Position numbers and translations under genes: made by a program | Notes under the pieces: model-generated | Told to the model about the DNA's origin: nothing | What the model saw: only the letters and a program-made list of their open reading frames with translations | The model's database searches: none | Shown: piece by piece, positions 1 to 11,154 of the stretch | Numbering within the stretch: the stretch's first letter is position 1 | How the letters are laid out: every line of letters starts with the position of its first letter | NCBI GenBank assembly: GCA_022828595.1 | Contig: JAKGHH010000001.1 | Coordinates: 143,301,017 to 143,365,016 of the forward strand | Direction: 5' to 3' | From: Nelumbo lutea | Taxonomy: Eukaryota; Streptophyta; Magnoliopsida; Proteales; Nelumbonaceae | DNA: 64,000 bases

Positions 1-1923
1 AAAATGGAGAGAGGGTCGGTTCTTGGTCTTCATTACTCATATATTCCTGCCCCTCCATACTCCAGCATGGTTCATTTATTTCAAAGAAAATTGTAGTGAA
101 AGCTTGCAGTTTCAAAATTCTCAATTTCCTGGGAGACATCAACAAATCAAGTTTGAACTTTGAAGTAAGGTGATGTTTGGCATCGAAGATATTCTTCACA
201 CTTATTTTTTGAAAATTGGTGATTACTGAAATTAGTGATTTTTCAAAACTCATCATTTTTTTTTTTTGCTATTTATTATCATTTCCTACACATTAGCCGA
301 TTTTTTTTTTAAGAAATCGCTTTTGAGATTGTTTGGTATTAATTTTCAAAAGTGATTATTTTCATTAAATTGCTGGATTATTTTCTCGCCCCCTATCATG
401 TAGGACATGCCACCTCACTCAATAAAATTCAGAATCACCTGAAAATCGAGGAATCACCGAATGTTGTGATCCCCTGCTTAGGCGAATTTCAGGGATCAGT
501 TTTTTGCCGGTTTCCCAGAAATCAGCAGAATTGGTCAACCAAACAGGAAAAAAAACACTGATTCTTCAAATGTTCTTGTAGATCTGGTGTGGCACCGGTT
601 TGGTGAAAATCAGCATCGATGCGAAACATCACCTGAATTCCCTCCCTTTTTTTCTAATTCAAGACCTTGGGGTTCAAGGAGCAAAGCATACGAGACATCG
701 CAGATATGGATCAATTTGTTTCATAGATTCCAGCTGAAATCACATCAATTTGTTTTATGGACCAAATTTCTGCCCTTCCAGTTTTCCTAATAAACCAGTC
801 CTATTTGTTAGGTTGTAGGTGTCACCCTCATCACTGACCAAACAATAACTCTTCTTGGATGAAATTTGTGTAGAAACAGACTTGCCAAGTTTTGGATGAA
901 GGTAGTAGCAACCTTTTGGACCCAATTTTTCAGGTAAATAACAGAATTCAATATGAACTGTTCTCATCTTCTGCCACATAACCATTAATTTAGTCACATC
1001 AGACAGCGGCCATTCACTTTTAGTGACCCAATTATGATTCTTAACTTCGATGAATATTTATAAATGCAAATTACAAGAAGGAGATAGAACTAATGAAAGA
1101 GAATAAGGACCATTCAATCTCTCACTTTGGGCTTCAAACATTTTATGACTGGCATGGCCACATGGAACTCTATCATTGGTTCCAAAGATGGTGCTACACA
1201 GCCATTACATTCAGCTAATTGAACCAGTCCAACAAGGTGCTGCATTTTATGAGGCAAAATGTCTCCACAAGGCCCTCCACCCAAAGTCAATCATTCATGT
1301 GGCCCACAGCCTATTACATAGCCATGGCGTTCAGCTAATTCGAATAGTCCAACAAAGTGCCACTTTCCATTTTGGTATTTAGTGATTAATACTCACCACT
1401 AATAACCCCCTACACAAAGTCGGTGGTTTGCAGGAATGTGTACCAGTTACCATACCAACTGAGCCATCCCATGTTGCCGCTTTATGAGGAAATATCTCCA
1501 CCAAGCCTGCCTCCAAAGTCAAGTTCTGCTTTTTCCTACTGTTTTACCTCTTTCGTTGCGCCATCTTATTACACAACCTTACGCGTCAATCCTGTCCTGC
1601 CCATAATCTCCATTCTTTATTTCTTTTGGTGGAAGATTTATCATAATTTCTTGATGACCTACAAGGCTTCGACATGATTGATCAAGAAGCAAAGATTGAT
1701 CATACTACAACCCACCAAATGAGAAGCAATTCGTTTCAGTGCCTCAGCCCAACTCCGATCTGGAATACAACTCCCCTCTCGAACTCGAGAATGGATAGGC
1801 AGGGGTCTGCATCCAATGCCATTCTCTCCTCTTCTTAGATGGTGTCACATGTGAACGGGACCTATTTGCATTGTCTGATCTCAGTTTTAGGGATGGCCTG
1901 CGTATCCGACACTGGTATTCACG
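1..1923. other. Intergenic DNA, no recognisable gene
   Basis: I see no protein domain, RNA gene or complete transposon here. Open frames are under 90 codons and none resembles a known family. The stretch is moderately AT-rich with short T runs near 250-310. A diverged local repeat at 1199-1525 is listed separately. Confidence 0.6.
1199..1525. repeat. Diverged local direct repeat
   Basis: A block around 1199-1245 (containing ttcagctaatt and agtccaacaa) recurs at about 1320-1370. The following block (tttatgaggcaaa, then ctccacaaggcc, then caaagtc) recurs with changes at 1467-1520. It looks like an old tandem duplication later split by insertion. A related phrase (tttagctaatccgaat) appears at about 12210. 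No function can be assigned. Confidence 0.45.
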
Positions 1924-2149
1924 TAGGAGTGTCAATCAACCAGTTTTGATTTGGATCCAATCCGATCCAAACCTTATTAAATCGGATTTGGATAGTCCAT
2001 TATAATTATTGGGTTGGGTCAAATCCAAAATAAATTGGTCCATATTCTTATTAGTTTAAATTGGACTTAAACCAAATTTCCAATAATCTGATCATGAGGC
2101 CAAACCTTTATCCAATTTAAAACCAATCAAAATTAAAACCGATGGAGGG
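1924..2149 (+). repeat. hAT-like terminal fragment
   Basis: The segment opens with taggagtgtcaat, close to the TAGGGGTGTCAA-type ends of plant hAT MITEs. It continues with repeated ggttgg/ccaatcc-type subterminal words. The matching right end is absent: the Tat-1 LTR begins at 2150, and the DNA beyond Tat-1 at 12063 does not resume this repeat. The Tat-1 junction is therefore probably rearranged. Confidence 0.4.
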
Positions 2150-3021
2150 TAATTTGGCCGGATCTCATAGCACGGAGACACGTGGACACAACCTGGCATA
2201 AGTGACAACTTAGCGTGACAGTCTGGCTATAACTCGGCGTAACAAACTCACCGAAGCCCGGTCGAACAACTCGGTGGATGTGGCAACTCACCAGGAAGTA
2301 ACATCCAGCTTACCCCGAATTCCCTCTAGGGGAGGAGTGCCCCGAGCTCCCTCCAAGCGAGGAGTCCCGAGCTCCTCCCAGTGAGCCTCAAACTTTTCCT
2401 TCCTGAGAAGGGAACACCCCGATCTACGGATATGGACAAGAGTGTTAATGGTGCTGATCCCTTCTCACTTGCCTAAGGCTCGCCTCAAGCATGAGCACCT
2501 CGGTGTAAGGTAGCTCGGCCCAAGGTAGTTTGGTGCAAAGTAGCTTGGCAACTTGCAAGAAAGATCTGCCTGACAGCAGTACCTATCGAATCTGGAGGTT
2601 GCGCCCACGTCCCTCATCAAGCAGTGTTGTGCCTGCCATTTTTGCAAGATGTGGCACGCCTGGCAGGTCCGTACCCTGCGACGGCTGCTTGCATCCGCCA
2701 CCTCGGCTCTGGCAGTAACAGATGTGACAGAGGCAGTTATGCCTGGCTTGGCAGAGGCGATTATGCTTGATTCGACAGATCTCTAATATAAAAGGACCCC
2801 GACCCCAAGGAGCAAAGGTACTGAACTTGCGCCATCTGCACTCTTAGCTCTCTCTTTGCATTCTCTACAGTTCTCTCAGAGTTCTAACTTAAGCGTCGGA
2901 GTGTTCCCGCCCTACGAGCTCCCCGAGAATTCTTCACTTTCCTCTTTGTCTCAGGTACCATCCGTCACCAGCTAGGAGCCAGGTCTCCGCCAGCTAGGAG
3001 TGTCTAGATCGCACAACATCA
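2150..3021 (+). repeat. Tat-1 5' LTR
   Basis: Matches 11155-12062 through most of its length. It begins taatttggcc, where the 3' copy has tgatttggcc, so the terminal TG has mutated to TA; it ends catca. It contains a TATA box at 2787-2794. A segment of about 29 bp at 2431-2459 is in the opposite orientation in the other LTR. Confidence 0.85.
2787..2794 (+). promoter_or_regulatory. LTR TATA box (Tat-1 5' LTR)
   Basis: TATAAAAG about 230 bp before the LTR end, conserved at 11827-11834 in the 3' LTR. Likely the element's core promoter at the U3/R boundary. Confidence 0.6.
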
Positions 3022-3043
3022 TTTGGCGCCGTCTGTGGGAACC
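3022..3043 (+). other. Tat-1 primer binding site
   Basis: TTTGGCGCCGTCTGTGGGAA follows the 5' LTR directly. The same word follows another LTR at 21747 and, slightly changed, at 41116. It is the usual tRNA primer site of this group of plant Gypsy elements. Confidence 0.75.
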
Positions 3044-3093
3044 GCTTCAAAAAGCCTTCCTCCAATCTCTGCAACTCTCAGAACTCAGTATCC

Positions 3094-5512
3094 ATGGCTT
3101 CCTCCAGCAATGTCGGATGAGGTGCAAATAAAAACGCCTCTGAGGAACAACCCCAGCTTCCCACTGTCTGCATTGGACAGTTCACCGTCCCCCTCTTTGC
3201 GGACGGAGTTCCTAGCCTGAATGTGCCTCAAACAGGGACACCTATGAACTTTCCACTTCCTTCCATGATTGGAACAACCTTCACTAAACCCTCCATCGTT
3301 CCTCCGGTGGCCAGCCAAAACCAGCTTGAGGACCTGATGCAATGCATGCGAGCTATGCAAGCTCAAATGCAATAGTTCCAACAGTTTCAACTCTGCCAGC
3401 AACAAGTGCTGCATCAAGTTTCCTAGTATCAGTATCAACAGCAGTTTCTCCCACTACCTCAAGCCCAGCAGACGCTTCTTCCTCGGCATCCGCCCACGTA
3501 GCAGGCCAAGCCTCGTCGTCGGAACAGACGTTCTTCTCGCCAGGGAGAGACCTCGGCATCGTCTCACGGCAGGAAGGAGAGACCAGCTACCCCCGCCTCG
3601 TAGCTTGCAGTCAGGTCGGGGGCCTCCCAGCTAGTTATGCCCGCATCTCCTCAACATTCGCAATTCGAGCTCCTGCTCACCAAAAATCAGTTCGAGGTAC
3701 TGGCCGTAGATTTGAGGCAAGGCCCCTCAGTTCGCAGCTACCAACAACAATCCAAGCCCCTCCTTGGGCCCATCGAGCTCGGTAATATAGAGGCTAGCAG
3801 TACTAACGCCGAGCTAGCAAAGAAGCAGTGGAGGCATCGCTGAGCTCGCCGAGCTGCCACTCACGACCTGCCCGAGCTCAAGGGTAAGCAAGAGGTAAGC
3901 TCGGGTGAAGTAAAAGCTACTCCACTTCTCTTAGTTCCATCCCCCTATCTCCAGAACTCCTTGTTGTTCCTATGCCCAAGGATTTTAAAGTTCCCCCGTT
4001 GGATAAGTATGATGGATCCTTCGATCCGAATGACCATGTTGACGCCTTCCAATCCTAGATGCACTTGGTGAGGGCCAGTGAGTCTTGCATGTGCATGGCT
4101 TTTTCCACCACCTTCAAAGGGGTGGCCCACACATGGAACCGGAACCTTGCGCTCGGATCAATAAGAAGCTGGGCGCAGTTCGTGCAAGTCTTCATTTCTC
4201 ATTTTGTCACCAGCAAGCGGTGCCCTAGAACCCAAGAGAGCCTCCTTGGTATAGTCCAAAGGGAGGGAGAGTCCATCCGGAGTTATGTCAAGCGGTTCAA
4301 TGATGCTTGTCTGTAGATACCCGACCTGGACCCCACAGTTTGGCTCACTACGGCCAAAAGGGGCATCACGCACAAGGAATTCAAGTGGCATGTGGTTGTT
4401 AATCAGCCCAAGACTGTGACCGAGTTCCTCAAGCTCGTGGATCAGTTTATAGGGACGGAGGAGGAGATCAATCAGAAAGGTGAATAGGCCCATGAGAAAA
4501 GAAAAAGGAAGACAAAGCCCTCAACTCAGGGTGATAGCAAGAAGAAGAAGGATCAAGCTTGGGGGTCAAGGCCAGGACAGCCTTTCCGAGCTCCAGCGGC
4601 AGAGAGGACGGACTACACGCCCCTGAATGCGAAGCGGGCCGAGATCCTTATGGCGATCAAGGACGCCCCGTATGTGTAGTGGCCACCTCGGCTGAAGGCA
4701 GATCCTAGTGTAAGAAATAAAAATTTGTACTGTAATTTCCATAAAGACCTTGGTCATAGTACCGAAAATTGTAAAAACCTCTGCGACGAGATAGAGGAGC
4801 TCATCCATCGCGGATACTTAAGAGATTTTGTATAGAATAAAAATAATAACAAAACAGGTCGGCAGGGGGAGCACAGTAGAGATGCTCCCGAATCCAGCAG
4901 GCAAGCAGAGCAGTCGCAGAGGCAGCCCTCTGAAGAAAGACCAGTTTGGGGAACTATTCATGCGATTTTTGAAGGTTCAATCATCGCGGGCTGCACCTCG
5001 GGTGCAGCTCGAACATCAGCTCGCGAGGCTGCCAGGGAAGAGCAGAATCCCCTAAAGCGGGCAAGGACGGAAGATCTAATCTTCTTCAGAGAGGATGATG
5101 CACGTGGGGTCCACTACCCCCACGATGACGTGCTCGTCATAAAGGTAAAGATCAATGACTTTGAAGTCAAGCGTGTCCTCGTTGACTCTGGTAGCTTGGC
5201 AGATATCCTTTTCAAAGCAGCATTCGACAAACTTCAGCTTTGGGAGAGCGATCTCAAGCCTGCGAGCACTCCCTTGGTAGGTTTCAGCGGAGAGGAAGTT
5301 AGGCCCCTAGGAAGAGTCACCATACCTGTGGAGGACGGCACTTGGCCTAGCATGGTAAGGCTCAACCATGATTTCTTGGTGGTTGCAACTCCCTCCCTGT
5401 ACAATGCCATAGTAGGTTGGCCCATCACCCACGCCTTACGTGCAGTGGCCTCCACCTACTATCTGGTGATGAAGTTCCCTACGGACTTCGGAGTCGGGGT
5501 GGCGTGAGGCAA
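3094..5512 (+). pseudogene. gag-pro: Tat-1 gag and protease, decayed
   Basis: A single frame can be followed from the ATG at 3094 through a Gln-rich N-terminal part, but it is cut by at least six stops before 3845. The gag core lies around 4000-4500, with words such as AHTWNRNL, VTSKRCPRTQESL and SIRSYVKRFN that are typical of the plant Gypsy gag domain. A basic region and a knuckle-like stretch (YCNFHKDLGHSTENC, about 4723-4770) follow. The aspartic protease occupies about 5130-5507, with the active-site phrase LVDSGSLADILF and the flap-side IVGWP. Gag would form the particle and bind RNA; the protease would cut the polyprotein. Stops and shifts between segments rule out a working product. 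Confidence is high for family and low for exact ends. Confidence 0.75.
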
Positions 5513-5513
5513 T

Positions 5514-7900
5514 CAGCTTGAGTTTCGCAAGTGCTACGTCGCCGCCCTCAAAGGAAAAGCCAAAGTGGTAGATGACCTCGAGCTGGAGCAACCTGTAGAG
5601 CAGTGCGAGGAGCGAGCTGCACCCATAGAAGAGTCTGTCTCCATCCCGACATCAACAGAGGACCCAACTCGGACACTTCAGATCGGCACTTCTATTGAGG
5701 AGCCTCTACGATCTGAACTGGTAAGTCTCTTACTTGAAAATTTAGATGTTTTTGCATGGTCCGCAACAGAGATGCCCGACATAGACCCTAGCATCATAAC
5801 TCACAAGCTGAATACTGATCCTGTAGTTATGCCTGTTAGACAGAAGAAATGCAACTTAGCCCCAGAGTGCTGGAGAGCAGTTGACGAGGAGGTCAGGAAG
5901 CTCCTCCCAACCAACTTCATCAGGGAAGTCCATTATCCGAGCTGGGTGGCCAACCCTGTTTTGGTAAAAAAGGCTAACAGTAAGTGGCACATGTGCGTCG
6001 ATTATACCGACCTGAACCGAGCTTTCCCAAAGGACTGCTTCCCACTACCTAGGATTGACCGTCTGGTGGATGCGACCTCAGGGCATGAGTTGCTGAGTTT
6101 CTTATACGCCTATTTGGGCTACAACTAGATCAGGATGGACCCAATTTTCACATGATTTAATACAAGGTTTGCATTCAGTTTTTGAGATTCTGCGTAAGTT
6201 TAACATGAAATTGAACCCAAATAAGTGTGTCATCGGTGTCACCTTGGGTAAATTCCTAGGGTACATCGTTAACCGGCGCGGCGTTGAGGCTAACCCGGAC
6301 AAAATTAAGGATATCCTAGAAATGAGACCACCCTGGAAATTGAAGGAGGTTTAGAAATTGAACGACTGTTTAGCCGCTTTGAGCCATTTCATGTCTAAAT
6401 TGGTAGATCGCTACCTGCCTTTCTTTAAGGCAATAAAAAGCAAAGGCTTTGAATGGACCGAAGAGTGCTAGCTTGCGTTCGACGAGCTCAAAAAGTACCT
6501 CGCCAGCATCCCAGTCTTAACCCGACCCGAAGAGGGTGATGTTTTAGAACTGTACCTCTTGGCAAGTGACGAGGTGGTCAACTCGGTACTAATAAGAGAA
6601 GTAGATCGGGTCCAACAACCCATCTACTATATTAGTAAAGTGTTGCAGGGAGCAGAGATGAGGCATCCAGAGATAGAAAAGCTGGCCTACGCACTAGTCA
6701 TTGCAGCCCGGAAGCTCCACCCATACTTCCAAGCTCACACTGTCATCGTCCTTACCAACAAACCTCTGAGGCAAGTCCTGCTCAAACCTGAGATCTTCAG
6801 AAGGTTGATGAAGTAGGCCATCGAGCTCAGCGAGTATGATCTCCAGTACAAGCTGCGAACTGCTATCAAGGCCCAAGCCTTAGCAGATTTTGTTGTAGAA
6901 TGCACCTTTAGCTCCAAAGTCCCTAGGTCAATCGAACACGAGGCCCCCAACTCGGGCGAGCTTGAGATTCCCAGACCGGTTGAGCTCGAGCACCGTAAAG
7001 TAGCAACCAGGGCGGCATCTCTCCTATTTAGACCAAGCGCGAACTAGGAAGAGGAGCCCTGGATCCTTCACGTAGATGGCTCGTCAAACCAGTAGGGCAG
7101 CGGAGCTGGGATCATTCTATACGGGTCAGCGGCATCTCTAAGGTCAAGCTTGTCCTCCGTAATACTCATGAGGGCCTGTGTGGCGGACACTTGGGGGGTA
7201 GGGCTCTCACCCAGAAAGGACTATGGTAGGGGTATTACTGGCCAATGATGAAGGCAGATGCGACCGAGCTCATCAAAAAATGCGACAAGTGTCAGAAGCA
7301 CGCCAACATCCACCACCAACCTTCCGTTGACCTAAAATATCTTACTAGTCCGTGGCCATTTGCATAGTGGAGGATCGACATACTCGGCCCGTTCCCACCA
7401 ACAATAGGGCAAAGAAGGTTTCTAGTGGTGGCAATCGATTATTTTACTATGTGGGTTGAGGCCGAACCCCTCACAACGATCATAGCTCGGAATGTGCAGA
7501 ACTTCTTCTGGAAGTGAAGACCACTACAGGAGAGACTCCCTTCAACCTCACCTATGGCACCGAGGCAGTTATCCCAGCAGAAATCAAGGTTCCCATGCTA
7601 CGTCTAGAAGCGCACGACAACAAAGCAAACGAATACGAGCTACGCACCAACCTTGACCTACTTGACGAGGTACGGGACCTCGTGTACATTAGGACCGCGG
7701 CCTACCAGCAGAGAGTAGCTCGGTACTATAACGCCAGGGCCAAAAAGCGGAACTTCCGCATCGGAGACCTGGTCCTTCGAAAAGTTATGGTGCCTGAGCC
7801 CGGTGTTGGTAACCTCGGGCCAAATTGGGAAGGACCCTACCGAGTAAAGCGGGTGCTCGGGGAAGGTACGTAGGAGCTCGAGACCCTGGAAGGGAAACAA
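5514..7900 (+). pseudogene. pol: Tat-1 RT, RNase H and integrase, with active sites deleted
   Basis: RT begins near 5565; the finger region reads KWHMCVDYTDLNRAFPKDCF. The motif normally reading MDAYSGYN is LYAYLGYN, so the first catalytic Asp is lost. Between about 6122 and 6170 the palm with the YxDD motif is missing; sequence jumps to the thumb (FEILRKFNMKLNPNKC). RNase H follows (ILHVDGSSNQ, about 7066-7095) and breaks off near 7130. The integrase zinc finger (KKCDKCQKH, about 7275) and first catalytic Asp (IDILGPF, about 7376) are present. Near 7505 the sequence then jumps to the C-terminal part (TTTGETPFNLTYGTEAVIP), losing the second Asp and the Glu. Several stops add to this. The element could neither reverse transcribe nor integrate by its own enzymes. 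Confidence 0.8.
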
Positions 7901-7982
7901 ATACCTCAGGCATGAAATATTGTCAACTTAAGGCAATATTATCTATGAATTACCGAACTGAGTGGACTATAAGTCGCTCTTT

Positions 7983-8285
7983 GAGCCTAAGGGCCAAAAT
8001 GCCGAGCTAACAAAAAGGCCTCGGCACTATAAGACCCAGTCGCCTCTTTCGCATGGGCAAACTCCAGGAGGGGGTAGACCGTAGTAGCTCCCAGAGCCTA
8101 AGGGCCAAAGCGCCGAGCTAACAATGACCTCAACGCTATAAGACCCAGTCGCCTCTTCGGCATGGGCAGACTCTAGGAGAATGTGACTATGTCATTTACC
8201 CAGCCTAAGGGTTAAAATGCCAAGCTAACTAAGGGCCTCGGCACTATATATGACCTAACCACCCCATCAGCGTAGGCTTAGTATG
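7983..8285 (+). repeat. Tandem repeat block after Tat-1 pol
   Basis: About three units start at 7983, 8094 and 8201 (111, 107 and roughly 85 bp). Each has agcctaagggcc, gccgagctaac and cggcactataagacc, and the first two also have cagtcgcctctt. Tandem repeats between pol and the 3' LTR are a known trait of Tat-type elements. Related units occur at 22189-22363 in another element. Confidence 0.75.
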
Positions 8286-8584
8286 CCAAGGACACAGGCA
8301 ACTCGGGTGTGAACCCTACAGTGCATAGCCCACCTCGGTATACAACAGGTTGGACCCGCTAGGGACAGCTATCAAGTAACCCAGGAGTAGATAGGTCAGG
8401 CGTATGCCTTACTATGTCACTCACCTCGGTGTACTTTATAAGAATCACCCCTACAAAGTACTGGGAGACAGTTCGGGGTGACGACAGTTGAGAAACCCTA
8501 CTTCGAGCACTTAACTCTAATAGCTCAGATAAAACAATCACTTCGGCAAAAGAATAAAGTGACAACACTTTGCAAAAAATAAAT

Positions 8585-8590
8585 TTTATT
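8585..8590 (-). terminator. Poly(A) signal of the antisense gene
   Basis: AATAAA on the minus strand, about 50 bases beyond the stop codon of the antisense gene (8639-8637). Its position fits a plant near-upstream poly(A) element. Confidence 0.55.
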
Positions 8591-8636
8591 GATGGAGAGT
8601 TCTATACAATAAGCTCGAAAAAAAAAAGAGAAGAAA

Positions 8637-10752
8637 CTAAAGCTGAGCTCGCAGGCTCATAGTACAAGGACAACTATTTTGAGGCTTGTCGTTTCTATTC
8701 GGGATCTCCTCGGGAGCTTCAGCCAGGTCGGTGTCATCTACCTCTTCGTCACCACCCTCCTCTTCGGAATCCGGGTCCTTTGTAGCTTGTCAGGCTATGT
8801 CACTCGTGATCCGTGAAGTGGTGATGGCGCTTGTGTCGAGCTCAGGGTACGTGTGCCTTATCAACCACCTACTAAGCTTGAAGCCCTTACGATAGGCCTC
8901 CCCCAGCATGGCATTGAACCTACTTGACTTGACATAGTCCATGACAGCCTTGACCTTTGTCTCCTCTATGGCCTGTGTGAAGATCTCGGTTTTCTCCTTA
9001 ATATCAGACTTGAGGAAGTCCACCTTGTGCTCTAGGGTTCCCTTATCCTCCTTGAGGCCTTTCACCTCGAGCTCTAAGCCCCCCTTGTCTGCTTTGAGGG
9101 CATTCACCTCGCTCCTCAGCCCATCCCACTCGCGTGCCAACTCTTCTTTCTCCGCCATCAGTGCTTCGATGATGTTCTTCTGAGTTGAAGCATTGCTCTC
9201 CAGCCAATAGATTTGGTCGCGAGCTGCCCTCAGAACGGTATGGGCTACGCGGGCCGAGTCCTCGGCAGCAAGAGCCTGCTTCAGGTGCCTCTCGGAATGA
9301 AGGGTCAAGGTGTGCACGACAGAGTTCACCTTACAAGAAGAAGTCAGTTAGCACCGAAGAGGTAACAAAAAAGAAAAAAAAAACAAAAAGAGAGGGGAGA
9401 AAAGAAGTCTTTAGATCTTACCACCATAGAGTGGGTAGCAGTCCGGGCCCCTAGCTGACCAGGAGTGAGGTGGGCCCATTCGGAAACCTCTTCAGCGTAG
9501 ACAGCCCCCTTGCTCTTTCGAAGGCTGCAGTGTGGGATCAGGATACTCCGGGCTCCCTCTTGACTCCCCGAGCTGGAAATTGCCATCTGGGTTGTGCGAA
9601 GGGGCTCGGTGAAAGCTTCAACTACTACATCAGCGGCCTCGATGGTGACCTCAGGCTCCACAACTGCCTTTGGAGCAAGCTCTACCGATGTCTCAGGCTC
9701 CCGAGGTGGTAAGATCTCCTCCAAATTGATGATCGAAGGTACATCAGGGAGCTCAGGCTCAGAGGTAGGGGCCTGTGGAAGCTCGGGCTCGAAGGTGGGG
9801 GCTTGCGGGGACTCGATGAGAGCCCTCTTGGCAGCTCACTTCTTCCTCCCCTTCATATGGCTGAAAAGCCTCTCCCCCTTTAGCTTCTCTTCCTCCATGG
9901 GACCTGCAACAAAGCTCGGTGTCAGCAACCCAAAAGGACAAGCTACTAAGGTAAAATGTTCAACTCTAGGTAAGACGACCTACCCCGGCTCAAGCCGGCC
10001 TGTATGAGCTTGCTCTCGGCGATATAATCCTTGTAATTAAACCCGAGCTCAGCCCATGATTGGAGCATCTCCCTTGTCTTCTTGTCTAAGATAACACCGG
10101 GGTCCTGAATAGCCGCCCTCCAATGAGTGGGGAAGGGCCACCCCGCGGTGTTTCGGACTACGAAGTAGTCTTGCTTCCAAGCCGAGACTTTGCTGGGAAG
10201 CTTGTGCAGTAACTTGAAACCCGAGTGAGGGGACAGGTAGTAAGCCCGCCTATTCTTGGGGAGAACGTTTGAAGCGCTCTTCTTTATTGAGAGAACCAAA
10301 CAAAAAATGTCTAAGTCTAAAGGGAGGACGTACTCAAAGCAGAGGGAAATGGTCCTGACCACATTACGAATGGAGTTCGGGTGAAGCTAGTCTATTGTGA
10401 TACTGACGTGGTTCATAACCTCTACGATAAGGGGGTGGAAAGGAAGACGGAGCTCGGCTATGAGCTGCTCCCGAAAGATCACGATCTCGTCAGGGCCATG
10501 CTCCCATGGGAAGTTACCCACAGGCAGACTGTAGGTATACTCCCTAGGTAAGTTGTATTGCCGGATAAGGTATTGGAGTCTCTCCAGGGTCCTGGTGGAA
10601 GGACCGAACCTATCCGGCATCCGACATCAGTGAGAGGTGGATGCCAGATTACCCGAGGCCTCTCGTGCCTTGCGAGACTTGACTTCGGTAGGGTCACCTT
10701 AAGCTGAGGTACCCACCTCGGGCTCATCCAGTTGACTATCGAAACTAGACAT
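8637..10752 (-). pseudogene. Antisense extra gene of Tat-1 (gypsy-type putative transposon domain plus coiled coil), three exons
   Basis: Read on the minus strand: exon 1 10752-9984, intron 9983-9904 (80 bp), exon 2 9903-9422, intron 9421-9330 (92 bp), exon 3 9329-8637. Both introns are GT-AG. The first splits a codon 1+2 and the second falls between codons, and the frame is kept across both (648 codons including stop). Intron 2 has a T-rich tract before its acceptor. Exon 1 carries a plant transposon domain I recognise as the 'putative gypsy type transposon' family (Pfam PF04195), with phrases GNFPWEHGPDEIVIFREQL, CFEYVLPLDLDIFCLVLS and HSGFKLLHKLPSK. Exon 2 is Glu/Pro-rich. Exon 3 is a long coiled coil with an acidic tail. 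Five in-frame stops (10701, 10629, 10389, 9838, 8792) all fit C-to-T change from CAA, CGA or CAG. Its role in the element is unknown; a regulatory or accessory role is inference. Confidence 0.75.
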
Positions 10753-10926
10753 AGTGAAAGAAAGGAACGAACTGGAAGAAATAAGGAAATTGAAAGGAAA
10801 GCTAAGGGGACTCACCAAGGAAAGCAACCGAATTGGGGAGAATTGACCCGAGTTGGAGACCTTAGACACGAGCTCAAGACGAATGCTAAGAACTCATGGC
10901 GAGGGAAAAATGACCAGGACCCCCAC

Positions 10927-10934
10927 TATTTATA
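10927..10934 (-). promoter_or_regulatory. TATA box of the antisense gene
   Basis: TATAAATA on the minus strand, 175 bases upstream of the antisense ATG at 10752. It supports an own promoter outside the LTRs. Confidence 0.55.
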
Positions 10935-11154
10935 GCCACTGTACTCGAGCATCAATGGTCAAGATTAGGATGATCTGACGGCTCTAAAGAAATCGGCTAC
11001 GTGACCCTTGAGGCAAAATCGGTTTAGCACATTTTTTGATGTCCGCGGAGTCCATATATCACATGACGTCCGCGCATAGACTATACGCGACCTAGGTTGC
11101 CCTTGATCGAGCTGAGCAGTGAACTGGTCCAACGAATGAGCTGCCTAACAATGG

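Noticed and set aside
3342..3785. 147-codon Ser/Ala-rich frame
   Set aside because: It is in a different frame from the gag frame that starts at 3094 and continues at 3637; alternate-frame artefact of Gln-rich gag.
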